Of a DNA stretch of 64,000 nucleotides, positions 40,101-55,300 are shown one piece after another (within the stretch, counting starts at the first letter, position 1; each line of letters opens with the position of its first letter). The DNA lies in assembly GCF_029227915.1 (NCBI RefSeq), contig NC_079881.1:2232001-2296000 (forward strand). Reading direction: 5' to 3'. A program made the translations under genes and the position numbers. The notes beneath the pieces are model-generated. The model was not told the DNA's origin. It saw only the letters and a program-made list of their open reading frames with translations, and did no database searches. This DNA comes from Hydractinia symbiolongicarpus. Lineage: Eukaryota > Cnidaria > Hydrozoa > Anthoathecata > Hydractiniidae.

Positions 40101-41538
40101 TGACAAAGTTAGAAAGTCAATGAAATGTAGTTTTTGAAACTGTCTCTCTTTTTTCAGCGCGAATTAACGGCTAGGATTGGTCCCACAGTAAAAACAGACT
40201 TATTTATCTTCATTTTTAACAAAGAGTTACCACAGTGCCCACTGTAATCGCTGAGTTCCACCAATCAAGTCAAATTAAGAAGAATGTTACTTCTTGTAGT
40301 CAAACTGGCTCATTTATCACATTTATAAGATCAAAGTTTAAAATCAGTTCAATTAAGTCCCACAGTCAAACGTTTCACTGTTAAAAGCGATGCAACCTAG
40401 TATTATACGAATACTTTCGCTAAGTACATGTTTGAAGGAATATGTGACGCAACCGTTGTAACTCAAACGGATTTATACCGCTAGAAAGTCAATGAAATGT
40501 AGTATTTGAAACTGTTCCTCTTTATTCAGCGAATGCTAGCGGCCAGGATTGGTCCAACAGTAAGAAAAGACTTATTTATCTAAATTTTTAAATAAAGCGC
40601 TACCACGGAGCTTAATGTAATCGCTGAATTCCAGCCTTCATGTCAAATTAAGAAGAAAGTTATTCCTTGGAGACCAATGGGCTCACCTGTCACATTTATA
40701 AGGACATAGTCCAGAGTCAGTTCAATTAAGTCCCACAGTCACTCGTTTCACTGTTAAAAGCAATACAACTTATTAAAATTGGAAGAAAATCACTAAATAC
40801 ATGTTGGTACGAATATGTGACGCAACCGTTGTAACTCAAACGGATTGACACTGTTAGAAAGTCAATGAAATGTAGTTTTTAAAACTGTCTCTATTTCTTC
40901 AGCGCGTGCAAACGGCCAGGATTAGTCCCACAAGACTTATTTATCTAAATTTTTCAATAAAGCACTACCACAGCGCCCAGTGTAATCGCTGAATTCCACC
41001 AATCATGTCGAATTAAGAAAAATGTTATTCCTTCGTGGCCAATTGGCTCATTTATCGCATTTACAAGGTCACAGTCCAGAATCAGTTCAATTAAGTCCCA
41101 CAGTCAATCGTTTCACTGTTAAAAGCGATGCAACTTAGTCACATCGGAAAAAAATCATTAAATACATGTTGGTACGAATATGTGACGCAACCGTTGTAAC
41201 TCAAACGGATTAACACCTTTAGAAAGTCAATGAAATGTAGTCTTTGAATCTGTTCCTCTTTATTCAGCGCATGCTAACGGCCAGGATTGGTCCAACAGTA
41301 AGAAAAGACTTATTTATCTAAATTTTTAAATAAAGCTCTACCACAGGGCTTAATGTAATCGCTGAATTCCAGCCATCACGTCAAATTAAGAAGAAAGTTA
41401 TTCCTTGGAGACCAATTGGCTCATCTGTCACATTTATAAATACATAGTCCAGAGTCAGTTCAATTAATTCCCACAGTCACTCGTTTCACTGTTAAAAGCA
41501 ATACAACTTAGTAAAATTGGAAGAAAATCACTAAATAC

Positions 41539-44500
41539 ATGTTGGTACGAATATGTGACGCAACCGTTGTAACTCAAGCGGATTGATACCGTTAGAAAGT
41601 CAATGAAATGTAGTTTTTGAAACTGTCGCTATTTCTTCAGCGCGCGATAACGGCTAGGATTGGTCCCACAGTAAAAAATTTTTTTAAAATTTTTAAATGA
41701 AGTGCTACCACAGCGCCCAGCGTAATCGTTGAGTTCCGGCAATCATGTCAAATTAAGAAGAATGTTATTTCTTGGTTCCAGTTGGCTCATTTATAACATT
41801 TATCAGGTCACAGTCCAAAGTTAGTTCAATTAAGTCCCACAGTCAATCGTTTCACTGTTAAAGGCGATGCAACCTTGTAATATCAGAATACTATCGCTAA
41901 ATACATGTTGATACGAATATGTGACGCAACCGTTGTAACTGAAACGGATTGATACCGCCAAGAAGTCGATGAAATGTAGTTTTTGAGAATGACTCTACTT
42001 CTTCAGCGCGTGCTAACGGCCAGGATTAGTCCCACAGTAAAAAAAGACTTATTTATCTAAATTTTTAAATAAAACGCTTCCACAGTGACCATTGCAATCG
42101 CTGAGTTCCAGCAATCAAGTCAAATTAAGAAGAATGTTACTTCTTGTACTCAAACTGACTCATCTATCACATTTATAAGATCAAAGTTCAAAATCAGTTC
42201 AATTAAGTCCCACAGTCAAACGTTTCACTGTTAAAAGCGATGCAACCTAGTATTATACGAATACTTTCGCTAAGTACATGTTGGTAGGAATATGTGACGC
42301 AACCGTTGTAACTTAAACGGATTTATACCGCTAGAAAGTCAATGAAATGTAGTATTTGAAACTGTTCCTCTTTATTCAGCGCATGCTAACGGCCAGGATT
42401 TGTCCAAAAGTAAGAAAAGACTTATTTATCTAAATTTTTAAATAAAGCGCTACCACGGAGCTTAATGTAATCGCTGAATTCCAGCCATCACGTCAAATTA
42501 AGAAGAAAGTTATTCCTTGGAGACCAATTGGCTCATCTGTCACATTTATAAGGACATAGTCCAGAGTCAGTTCAATTAATTCCCACAGTCACTCGTTTTA
42601 CTGTTAAAATCAATACAACTTAGTAAAATTGGAAGAAAATCAGTAAATACATGTTGGTACGAATATGTGACGCAACCGTTGTAACTCAAACGGTTTGACA
42701 CCGTTAGAAAGTCAATGAAATGTAGTTTTTGAAACTGTCTCTCTTTCTTCAGCGCGAATTAACGGCTAGGATTGGTCCCACAGTAAAAACAGACATATTT
42801 ATCTTCATTTTTTAACAAAGAGTTACCACAGTGCCCACTGTAATCGCTAAGTTTCAGCAATCAATTCAAATTAAGAAGAATGTTACTTCTTGTAATCAAA
42901 CTGGCTCATTTATCATATTCATAAGGTCAAAGTCCAAAATCAGTTCAATTAAGTCCCACAGTCAAACGTTTCACTGTTAAAAGCGATGCAACCTAGTATT
43001 ATACGAATACTTTCGCTAAGTACATGTTGGGACGAATATGTGACGCAACAGTTGTAACTCAAGCGGATTGATACCGTTAGAAAGTCAATGAAATGTAGTT
43101 TTTGAAGCTGTCGCTATTTCTTCAGCGCGCGATAACGGCTAGGATTGGTCCCACAGTAAAAAATGACTTTTTTATTTAAATTTTTAAATGAAGTGCTACC
43201 ACAGCGCCCAGCGTAATCGCTAAGTTCCGGCAATCATGTCAAATTTAGAAGAATGTTATTTCTTGGGTGCAGTTGGCTCATTTATAACATTTATCAGGTC
43301 ACAGTCCAAAGTTAGTTCAATTAAGTCCCACAGTCAATCGTTACACTGTTAAAGGCGATGCAACCTAGTAATATCAGAATGCTATCGCTAAATACATGTT
43401 GATACGAATATATGACGCAACCGTTGTAACTCAAACGGATTGATACCGCCAAGAAGTCGATGAAATGTAGTTTTTGAGAATGTCTCTATTTCTTCAGCGC
43501 GTGCTAACGGCCAGGATTAATCCTACAGTAAAAGATGTCTTATTTATCTAAATTTTTAAATAAAGCGCTACCACAGAGCTTAATGTAATCGCTGAATTCC
43601 AGCCATCACGTCAAATTAAGAAGAAAGTTACTCCTTGCCGACCAATTGGCTCATCTGTCACATTTATAAGGACATAGTCCAGAGTCAGTTCAATTAATTC
43701 CCACAGTCACTCGTTTCACTGTTAAAAGCAATACAACTTAGTAAAATTGAAAGAAAATCACTAAATACATGTTGGTACGAATATGTGACGCACCCGTTGT
43801 AAATCAAACGGATTAACACCGTTAGAAAGTCAATGAAATGTAGTTTTTAAAACTGTCTCTCTTTCTTCAGCGCCAATTAACGGCTAGGATTGGTCCCACG
43901 GTAAAAACAGACTTATTTATCTTCATTTTTTAACAAAGAGTTACCACACTGACCATTGTAATCGCTGAGTTCCAGCATTTAAGTCAAATTAAGAAGAATG
44001 TTACTTCTTGTAGTCAAACTGGCTCATTTATCATATTCATAAGGTCAAAGTCCAAAATCAGTTCAATTAAGTCCCACAGTCAAACGTTTCACTGTTAAAA
44101 GCGATGCAACCTAGTATTATACGAATACTTTCGCTAAGTACATGTTGGTAGGAATATGTGACGCAACCGTTGTAACTCAAACGGATTTATACCGCTAGAA
44201 AGTCAAATAAATGTAGTATTTGAAACTGTTCCTCTTTATTCAGCGCATGCTAGCGGCCAGGATTGGTCCAACAGTAAGAAAAGACTTATTTATCTAAATT
44301 TTTAAATAAAGCACTACCACAGCGCCCAGTGTAATCGCTGAATTCCAGCAATCATGTCGAATTAAGAAAAATGTTATTCCTTGGTGGCCAATTGGCTCAT
44401 TTATCGCATTTACAAGGTCACAGTCCAGAATCAGTTCAATTAAGTCTCACAGTCAATCGTTTCATTGTTAAAAGCGATGCAACTTAGTCACATCGGAAAA

Positions 44501-47500
44501 AATAATTAAATACATGTTGGTACGAATATGTGACGCAACCGTTGTAACTCAAATGGATTAACACCTTTAGAAAGTCAATGAAATGTAGTTTTTAAATCTG
44601 TTCCTCTTTATTCAGCGCATGCTAACGGCCAGGATTGGTCCAACAGTAAGAAAAGACTTATTTATCTAAATTTTTAAATAAAGCGCTACCACAATGCTTA
44701 ATGTAATCGCTGAATTCCAGCCATCACGTCAAATTAAGAAGATAGTTATTCCTTGGAGACCAATTGGCTCATCTGTCACATTTATAAAGACATAGTCCAT
44801 AGTCAGTTCAATTAATTCCCACAGTCACTCGTTTCATTGTTAAAAGCAATACAACTTAGTAAAATTGGAAGAAAATCACTAAATACATGTTGGTACGAAT
44901 ATGTGACGCAACCGTTGTAACTCAAGCGGATTGATACCGTTAGAAAGTCAATGAAATGTAGTTTTTGAAACTGTTGCTATTTCTTCAGCGCGCGATAACG
45001 GCTAGGATTGGTCCCACAGTAAAAAATTTTTTTAAAATTTTTAAATGAAGTGCTATCACAGCGCCCAGCGTAATCGTTGAGTTCCGGCAATCATGTCAAA
45101 TTAAGAAGAATGTTATTTCTTGGTTCCAGTTGGCTCATTTATAACATTTATCAGGTCACAGTCCAAAGATATTTCAATTAAGTCCCACAGTCAATCGTTT
45201 CACTGTTAAAGGCGATGCAACCTTGTAATATCAGAATACTATCGCTAAATACATGTTGATACGAATATGTGACGCAACCGTTGTAACTGAAACGGATTGA
45301 TACCGCCAAGAAGTCGATGAAATGTAGTTTTTGAGAATGTCTCTACTTCTTCAGCGCGTGCTAACGGCCAGGATTAGTCCCACAGTAAAAAAAGACTTAT
45401 TTATCTAAATTTTTAAATAAAACGCTTCCACAGTGACCATTGCAATCGCTGAGTTCCAGCAATCAAGTCAAATTAAGAAGAATGTTACTTCTTGTACTCA
45501 AACTGACTCATCTATCACATTTATAAGATCAAAGTTCAAAATCAGTTCAATTAAGTCCCACAGTCAAACGTTTCACTGTTAAAAGCGATGCAACCTAGTA
45601 TTATACGAATACTTTCGCTAAGTACATGTTGGTAGGAATATGTGACGCAACCGTTGTAACTCAAACGGATTTATACCGCTAGAAAGTCAATGAAATGTAG
45701 TATTTGAAACTGTTCCTCTTTATTCAGCGCATGCTAACGGCCAGGATTTGTCCAACAGTAAGAAAAGACTTATTTATCTAAATTTTTAAATAAAGCGCTA
45801 CCACGGAGCTTAATGTAATCGCTGAATTCCAGCCATCACGTCAAATTAAGAAGAAAGTTATTCCTTGGAGACCAATTGGCTTATCTGTCACATTTATAAG
45901 GACATAGTCCAGAGTCAGTTCAATTAATTCCCACAGTCACTCGTTTTACTGTTAAAATCAATACAACTTAGTAAAATTGGAAGAAAATCAGTAAATACAT
46001 GTTGGTACGAATATGTGACGCAACCGTTGTAACTCAAACGGTTTGACACCGTTAGAAAGTCAATGAAATGTAGTTTTTGAAACTGTCTCTCTTTCTTCAG
46101 CGCGAATTAACGGCTAGGATTGGTCCCACAGTAAAAACAGACATATTTATCTTCATTTTTTAACAAAGAGTTACCACAGTGCCCACTGTAATCGCTAAGT
46201 TTCAGCAATCAATTCAAATTAAGAAGAATGTTACTTCTTGTAATCAAACTGGCTCATTTATCATATTCATAAGGTCAAAGTCCAAAATCAGTTCAATTAA
46301 GTCCCACAGTCAAACGTTTCACTGTTAAAAGCGATGCAACCTAGTATTATACGAATACTTTCGCTAAGTACATGTTGGGACGAATATGTGACGCAACAGT
46401 TGTAACTCAAGCGGATTGATACCGTTAGAAAGTCAATGAAATGTAGTTTTTGAAGCTGTCGCTATTTCTTCAGCGCGCGATAACGGCTAGGATTGGTCCC
46501 ACAGTAAAAAATGACTTTTTTATTTAAATTTTTAAATGAAGTGCTACCACAGCGCCCAGCGTAATCGCTAAGTTCCGGCAATCATGTCAAATTTAGAAGA
46601 ATGTTATTTCTTGGGTGCAGTTGGCTCATTTATAACATTTATCAGGTCACAGTCCAAAGTTAGTTCAATTAAGTCCCACAGTCAATCGTTACACTGTTAA
46701 AGGCGATGCAACCTAGTAATATCAGAATGCTATCGCTAAATACATGTTGATACGAATATATGACGCAACCGTTGTAACTCAAACGGATTGATACCGCCAA
46801 GAAGTCGATGAAATGTAGTTTTTGAGAATGTCTCTATTTCTTCAGTGCGTGCTAACGGCCAGGATTAATCCTACAGTAAAAGATGTCTTATTTATCTAAA
46901 TTTTTAAATAAAGCGCTACCACAGAGCTTAATGTAATCGCTGAATTCCAGCCATCACGTCAAATTAAGAAGAAAGTTACTCCTTGCCGACCAATTGGCTC
47001 ATCTGTCACATTTATAAGGACATAGACAAGAGTCAGTTCAATTAATTCCCACAGTCACTCGTTTCACTGTTAAAAGCAATACAACTTAGTAAAATTGAAA
47101 GAAAATCACTAAATACATGTTGGTACGAATATGTGACGCACCCGTTGTAAATCAAACGGATTAACACCGTTAGAAAGTCAATGAAATGTAGTTTTTGAAA
47201 CTGTCTCTCTTTCTTCAGCGCCAATTAACGGCTAGGATTGGTCCCACGGTAAAAACAGACTTATTTATCTTCATTTTTTAACAATGAGTTACCACAGTGC
47301 CCACTGTAATCGCTAAGTTTCAGCAATCAATTCAAATTAAGAAGAATGTTACTTCTTGTAGTCAAACTGGCTCATTTATCATATTCATAAGGTCAAAGTC
47401 CAAAATCAGTTCAATTAAGTCCCACAGTCAAACGTTTCACTGTTAAAAGCGATGCAACCTAGTATTATACGAATACTTTCGCTAAGTACATGTTGGTAGG

Positions 47501-48235
47501 AATATGTGACGCAACCGTTGCAACTCAAACGGATTTATACCGCTAGAAAGTCAAATAAATGTAGTATTTGAAACTGTTCCTCTTTATTCAGCGCATGCTA
47601 GCGGCCAGGATTGGTCCAACAGTAAGAAAAGACTTATTTATCTAAATTTTTAAATAAAGCACTACCACAGCGCCCAGTGTAATCGCTGAATTCCAGCAAT
47701 CATGTCGAATTAAGAAAAATGTTATTCCTTGGTGGCCAATTGGCTCATTTATCGCATTTACAAGGTCACAGTCCAGAATCAGTTCAATTAAGTCTCACAG
47801 TCAGTCGTTTCACTGTTAAAAGCGATGCAACTTAGTCACATCGGAAAAAAATAATTAAATACATGTTGGTACGAATATGTGACGCAACCGTTGTAACTCA
47901 AACGGATTAACACCTTTAGAAAGTCAATGAAATGTAGTTTTTAAATCTGTTCCTCTTTATTCAGCGCATGCTAACGGCCAGGATTGGTCCAACAGTAAGA
48001 AAAGACTTATTTATCTAAATTTTTAAATAAAGCGCTACCACAATGCTTAATGTAATCGCTGAATTCCAGCCATCACGTCAAATTAAGAAGATAGTTATTC
48101 CTTGGAGACCAATTGGCTCATCTGTCACATTTATAAAGACATAGTCCATAGTCAGTTCAATTAATTCCCACAGTCACTCGTTTCATTGTTAAAAGCAATA
48201 CAACTTAGTAAAATCGGAAGAAAATCACTAAATAC
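41539..48235 (+). repeat. Tandem 9-mer HOR, 3348 bp x 2
   Basis: Unit 41539-44886 is followed directly by a copy 44887-48235. Markers recur at 3348-3349 bp: the T-run after CCACAGTAAAAAA (41673 and 45021), the head TTGGGACG (43027 and 46375), CACCCGTTG (43791 and 47139) and CATAGTCCAT (44791 and 48140). The monomers on either side break the register: the one before 41539 has CAGGGCTT where the last unit of each copy has CAATGCTT. Identity by eye is very high, so the duplication is young. Confidence 0.87.
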
Positions 48236-48608
48236 ATGTTGGTACGAATATGTGACGCAACCGTTGTAACTCAAACGGATTGACAGCGTTAGAAAGTCAA
48301 TGAAATGTAGTTTTTGAAACTGTCTCTCTTTCTTCAGCGCGAATTAACGGCTAGGATTGGTCCCACGGTAAAAACAGACTTATTTATCTTCATTTTTTAA
48401 CAAAGAGTTACCACACTGACCACTGTAATCTCTGAGTTCCAGCAATCAAGTCAAATTAAGAAGAATGTTACTTCTTGTAGTCAAACTGGCTCATTTATCA
48501 TATTCATAAGGTCAAAGTCCAAAATCAGTTCAATTAAGTCCCACAGTCAAACGTTTCACTGTTAAAAGCGATGCAACCTAGTATTATACGAATACTTTCG
48601 CTAAGTAC

Positions 48609-51600
48609 ATGTTGGGACGAATATGTGACGCAACAGTTGTAACTCAAGCGGATTGATACCGTGAGAAAGTCAATGAAATGTAGTTTTTGAAGCTGTCGCT
48701 ATTTCTTCAGCGCGCGATAACGGCTAGGATTGGTCCCACAGTAAAAAATGACTTTTTTATTTAAATTTTTAAATGAAGTGCTACCACAGCGCCCAGCGTA
48801 ATCGCTAAGTTCCGGCAATCATGTCAAATTTAGAAGAATGTTATTTCTTGGGTGCAGTTGGCTCATTTATAACATTTATCAGGTCACAGTCCAAAGTTAG
48901 TTCAATTAAGTCCCACAGTCAATCGTTACACTGTTAAAGGCGATGCAACCTAGTAATATCAGAATGCTATCGCTAAATACATGTTGATACGAATATATGA
49001 CGCAACCGTTGTAACTCAAACGGATTGATACCGCCAAGAAGTCGATGAAATGTAGTTTTTGAGAATGTCTCTATTTCTTCAGCGCGTGCTAACGGCCAGG
49101 ATTAATCCTACAGTAAAAGATGTCTTATTTATCTAAATTTTTAAATAAAGCGCTACCACAGAGCTTAATGTAATCGCTGAATTCCAGCCATCACGTCAAA
49201 TTAAGAAGAAAGTTACTCCTTGCCGACCAATTGGCTCATCTGTCACATTTATAAGGACATAGTCCAGAGTCAGTTCAATTAATTCCCACAGTCACTCGTT
49301 TCACTGTTAAAAGCAATACAACTTAGTAAAATTGAAAGAAAATCACTAATTACATGTTGGTACGAATATGTGACGCACCCGTTGTAAATCAAACGGATTA
49401 ACACCGTTAGAAAGTCAATGAAATGTAGTTTTTGAAACTGTCTCTCTTTCTTCAGCGCCAATTAACGGCTAGGATTGGTCCCACGGTAAAAACAGACTTA
49501 TTTATCTTCATTTTTTAACAAAGAGTTACCACACTGACCATTGTAATCGCTGAGTTCCAGCATTTAAGTCAAATTAAGAAGAATGTTACTTCTTGTAGTC
49601 AAACTGGCTCATTTATCATATTCATAAGGTCAAAGTCCAAAATCAGTTCAATTAAGTCCCACAGTCAAACGTTTCACTGTTAAAAGCGATGCAACCTAGT
49701 ATTATACGAATACTTTCGCTAAGTACATGTTGGTAGGAATATGTGACGCAACCGTTGTAACTCAAACGGATTTATACCGCTAGAAAGTCAAATAAATGTA
49801 GTATTTGAAACTGTTCCTCTTTATTCAGCGCATGCTAGCGGCCAGGATTGGTCCAACAGTAAGAAAAGACTTATTTATCTAAATTTTTAAATAAAGCGCT
49901 ACCACGGAGCTTAATGTAATCGCTGAATTCCAGCCATCACGTCAAATTAAGAAGAAAGTTATTCTTTAGAGACCAATTGGCTCATCTGTCACATTTATAA
50001 GGACATAGTCCAGAGTCAGTTCAAATAATTCCCACAGTCACTCGTTTCACTGTTAAAAGCAATACAACTTATTAAAATTGGAAGAAAATCACTAAATACA
50101 TGTTGGTACGAATATGTGACGCAACCGTTGTAACTCAAACGGATTGACAAAGTTAGAAAGTCAATGAAATGTAGTTTTTGAAACTGTCTCTCTTTTTTCA
50201 GCGCGAATTAACGGCTAGGATTGGTCCCACAGTAAAAACAGACTTATTTATCTTCATTTTTTAACAAAGAGTTACCACAGTACCCACTGTAATCGCTGAG
50301 TTCCAGCAATCAAGTCAAATTAAGAAGAATGTTACTTCTTGTAGTCAAACTGGCTCATTTATCATATTCATAAGGTCAAAGTCCAAAATCAGTTCAATTA
50401 AGTCCCACAGTCAAACGTTTCACTGTTAAAAGCGATGCAACCTAGTATTATACGAATACTTTCGCTAAGTACATGTTGGGACGAATATGTGACGCAACAG
50501 TTGTAACTCAAGCGGATTGATACCGTTAGGAAGTCAATGAAATGTAGTTTTTGAAGCTGTCGCTATTTCTTCAGCGCGCGATAACGGCTAGGATTGGTCC
50601 CACAGTAAAAAATGACTTTTTTATTTAAATTTTTAAATGAAGTGCTACCACAGCGCCCAGCGTAATCGCTAAGTTCCGGCAATCATGTCAAATTTAGAAG
50701 AATGTTATTTCTTGGGTGCAGTTGGCTCATTTATAACATTTATCAGGTCACAGTCCAAAGTTAGTTCAATTAAGTCCCACAGTCAATCGTTACACTGTTA
50801 AAGGCGATGCAACCTAGTAATATCAGAATGCTATCGCTAAATACATGTTGATACGAATATATGACGCAACCGTTGTAACTCAAACGGATTGATACCGCCA
50901 AGAAGTCGATGAAATGTAGTTTTTGAGAATGTCTCTATTTCTTCAGCGCGTGCTAACGGCCAGGATTAATCCTACAGTAAAAGATGTCTTATTTATCTAA
51001 ATTTTTAAATAAAGCGCTACCACAGAGCTTAATGTAATCGCTGAATTCCAGCCATCACGTCAAATTAAGAAGAAAGTTACTCCTTGCCGACCAATTGGCT
51101 CATCTGTCACATTTATAAGGACATAGTCCAGAGTCAGTTCAATTAATTCCCACAGTCACTCGTTTCACTGTTAAAAGCAATACAACTTAGTAAAATTGAA
51201 AGAAAATCACTAATTACATGTTGGTACGAATATGTGACGCACCCGTTGTAAATCAAACGGATTAACACCGTTAGAAAGTCAATGAAATGTAGTTTTTGAA
51301 ACTGTCTCTCTTTCTTCAGCGCCAATTAACGGCTAGGATTGGTCCCACGGTAAAAACAGACTTATTTATCTTCATTTTTTAACAAAGAGTTACCACACTG
51401 ACCATTGTAATCGCTGAGTTCCAGCATTTAAGTCAAATTAAGAAGAATGTTACTTCTTGTAGTCAAACTGGCTCATTTATCATATTCATAAGGTCAAAGT
51501 CCAAAATCAGTTCAATTAAGTCCCACAGTCAAACGTTTCACTGTTAAAAGCGATGCAACCTAGTATTATACGAATACTTTCGCTAAGTACATGTTGGTAG

Positions 51601-52336
51601 GAATATGTGACGCAACCGTTGTAACTCAAACGGATTTATACCGCTAGAAAGTCAAATAAATGTAGTATTTGAAACTGTTCCTCTTTATTCAGCGCATGCT
51701 AGCGGCCAGGATTGGTCCAACAGTAAGAAAAGACTTATTTATCTAAATTTTTAAATAAAGCGCTACCACGGAGCTTAATGTAATCGCTGAATTCCAGCCA
51801 TCACGTCAAATTAAGAAGAAAGTTATTCTTTAGAGACCAATTGGCTCATCTGTCACATTTATAAGGACATAGTCCAGAGTCAGTTCAATTAATTCCCACA
51901 GTCACTCGTTTCACTGTTAAAAGCAATACAACTTATTAAAATTGGAAGAAAATCACTAAATACATGTTGGTACGAATATGTGACGCAACCGTTGTAACTC
52001 AAACGGATTGACAAAGTTAGAAAGTCAATGAAATGTAGTTTTTGAAACTGTCTCTCTTTTTTCAGCGCGAATTAACGGCTAGGATTGGTCCCACAGTAAA
52101 AACAGACTTATTTATCTTCATTTTTTAACAAAGAGTTACCACAGTACCCACTGTAATCGCTGAGTTCCAGCAATCAAGTCAAATTAAGAAGAATGTTACT
52201 TCTTGTAGTCAAACTAGCTCATTTATCACATTCATAAGGTCAAAGTTCAAAATCAGTTCAATTAAGTCCCACAGTCAAACGTTTCACTGTTAAAAGCAAT
52301 ACAACTTATTAAAATTGGAAGAAAATCACTAAATAC
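48609..52336 (+). repeat. Tandem 5-mer HOR, 1864 bp x 2
   Basis: Copies 48609-50472 and 50473-52336 have the same five monomers in order: heads TTGGGACG, TTGATACGAATATATG, TTGGTACG with CACCCG, TTGGTAGG, and TTGGTACG with GACAAAGTT. CACCCG lies at 49376 and 51240, and CAGTACCC at 50278 and 52142, each 1864 bp apart. The copies diverge after about 52210, where the second changes to AAACTAGCTC. The first four monomers match the internal part of the preceding 9-mer, so this block was derived from it by loss of units. Confidence 0.85.
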
Positions 52337-55300
52337 ATGTTGGTACGAATATGTGACGCAACCGTTGTAACTCAAACGGATTGACACCGTTAGAAAGTCA
52401 ATGAAATGTAGTTTTTGAAACTGTCTCTCTTTCTTCAGCGCGAATTAACGGCTAGGATTGGTCCCACAGTAAAAACACACTTATTTATCTTCATTTTTAA
52501 CAAAGAGTTACCACAGTGCCCACTGTAATCGCTAAGTTCCACCAATCAAGTCAAATTAAGAAGAATGTTACTTCTTGTAGTCAAACTGGCTCATTTATCA
52601 CATTTATAAGATCAAAGTTCAAAATCAGTTCAATTAAGTCCAACAGTCAAACGTTTCACTGTTAAAAGCGATGCAACCTAGTATTATACGAATACTTTCG
52701 CTAAGTACATGTTGGTAGGAATATGTGACGCACCCGTTGTAACTCAAACGGATTTATACCGCTAGAAAGTCAATGAAATGTAGTTTTTGAAACTGTCGCT
52801 ATTTCTTCAGCGCGTGCTAACGGCCAGGATTAGTCCCACAGTAAAAAAAGACTTATTTATCTAAATTTTTAAATAAAGCACTACCACAGCGCCCAGTGTA
52901 ATTGCTGAATTCCAGCAATCATGTCGAATTAAGAAAAATGTTATTCCTTGGTGGCCAATTGGCTCATTTTTCGCATTTACAAGGTCACAGTCCAGAATCA
53001 GTTCAATTAAGTCCCACAGTCAATCGTTTCACTGCTAAAAGCGATGCAACTTAGTCACATCGGAAAAAAATCATTAAATAGATGTTGGTACGAATATGTG
53101 ACGCAACCGTTGTAACTCAAACGGATTAACACCTTTAGAAAGTCAATGAAATGTAGTTTTTGAATCTGTTCCTCTTTATTCAGCGCATGCTAACGGCCAG
53201 GATTGGTCCAACAGTAAGAAAAGACTTATTTATCTAAATTTTTAAATAAAGCTCTACCACAGGGCTTAATGTAATCGCTGAATTCCAGCCATCACGTCAA
53301 ATTAAGAAGAAAGTTATTCCTTGGAGAGCAATTGGCTCATCTGTCACATTTATAAATACATAGTCCAGAGTCAGTTCAATTAATTCCCACAGTCACTCGT
53401 TTCACTGTTAAAAGCAATACAACTTAGTAAAGTTGGAAGAAAATTACTAAATACATGTTGGTACGAATATGTGACGCAACCGTTGTAACTCAAGCGGATT
53501 GATACCGTTAGAAAGTCAATGAAATGTAGTTTTTGAAACTGTCGCTATTTCTTCAGCGCGCGATAACGGCTAGGATTGGTCCCACAGTAAAAATTTTTTT
53601 TTAAATTTTTAAATGAAGTGCTACCACAGCGCCCAGCGTAATCGTTGAGTTCCGGCAATCATGTCAAATTAAGAAGAATGTTATTTCTTGGGTCCAGTTG
53701 GCTCATTTATAACATTTATCAGGTCACAGTCCAAAGTTAGTTCAATTAAGTCCCACAGTCAATCGTTTCACTGTTAAAGGCGATGCAACCTAGTAATATC
53801 AGAATACTATCGCTAAATACATGTTGATACGAATATGTGACGCAACCGTTGTAACTGAAACGGATTGATACCGCCAAGAAGTCGATGAAATGTAGTTTTT
53901 GAGAATGTCTCTACTTCTTCAGCGCGTGCTAACGGCCAGGATTAGTCCCACAGTAAAAAAAGACTTATTTATCTAAATTTTTAAATAAAACGCTTCCACA
54001 GTGCCCATTGCAATCGCTGAGTTCCAGCAATCAAGTCAAATTAAGAAGAATGTTATTTCTTGTACTCAAACTGACTCATCTATCACATTTATAAGATCAA
54101 AGTTCAAAATCAGTTCAATTAAGTCCCACAGTCAAACGTTTCACTGTTAAAAGCGATGCAACCTAGTATTATACGAATACTTTCGCTAAGTACATGTTGG
54201 TAGGAATATGTGACGCAACCGTTGTAACTCAAACGGTTTTATACCGCTAGAAAGTCAATGAAATGTAGTATTTGAAACTGTTCCTCTTTATTCAGCGCAT
54301 GCTAGCGGCCAGGATTGGTCCAACAGTAAGAAAAGACTTATTTATCTAAATTTTTAAATAAAGCTCTACCACGGAGTTTAATGTAATCGCTGAATTCCAG
54401 CCATCACGTCAAATTAAGAAGAAAGTTATTCCTTGGAGACCAGTTGGCTCATCTGTCACATTTATAAGGACATAGTCCAGAGTCAGTTCAATTAATTCCC
54501 ACAGTCACTCGTTTCACTGTTAAAAGCAATACAACTTAGTAAAATTGAAGGAAAATCACTAAATACATGTTGGTACGAATATGTGACGCAACTGTTGTAA
54601 CTCAAACGGATTGACACCGTTAGAAAGTCAATGAAATGTAGTTTTTGAAACTGTCTCTTCTTTCTTCAGCGCGAATTAACGGCTAGGATTGGTCCCACAG
54701 TAAAAACAGACTTATTTATCTTCATTTTTTAACAAAGAGTTACCACAGTGCCCACTGTAATCGCTGAGTTCCAGCAATCAAGTCAAATTAAGAAGAAGGT
54801 TACTTCTTGTTGTCAAACTGGCTCATTTATCACATATATAAGACCAAAGTTCAAAATCAATTCAATTAAGTCCCACAGTCAAACGTTTCACTGTTAAAAG
54901 CGATGCAACCTAGTATTATACGAATACTATCGCTAAATACATGTGGGGACGAATATGTGACGCAACAGTTGTAACTCAAGCGAATTGATACCGTTAGAAA
55001 GTCAATGAAATGTAGTTTTTGAAACTGTGGCTATTTCTTCAGCGCGCGATAACGGCTAGGATTGGTCCCACAGTAAAAAATGACTTTTTTATTAAAATTT
55101 TTAAATGAAGTGCTACCACAGCGCCCAGCGCAATCGCTGAATTCCGACAATCATGTCAAATTAAGAAGAATGTTATTTCATGGGTCCAGTTGGCTCATTT
55201 ATAACATTTATCAGGTCACAGACCAAAAGTTAGTTCAATTAAGTCCCACAGTCAATCGTTTCACGGTTAAAGGCGATGCAACCTAGTAATATCAGAATAC

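Noticed and set aside
47042-47224. Minus-strand open frames of 60 codons here and at 49279 and 51143
   Set aside because: They span a monomer boundary of the CACCCG-type unit and are near-identical only because those units were recently duplicated. They are not genes.
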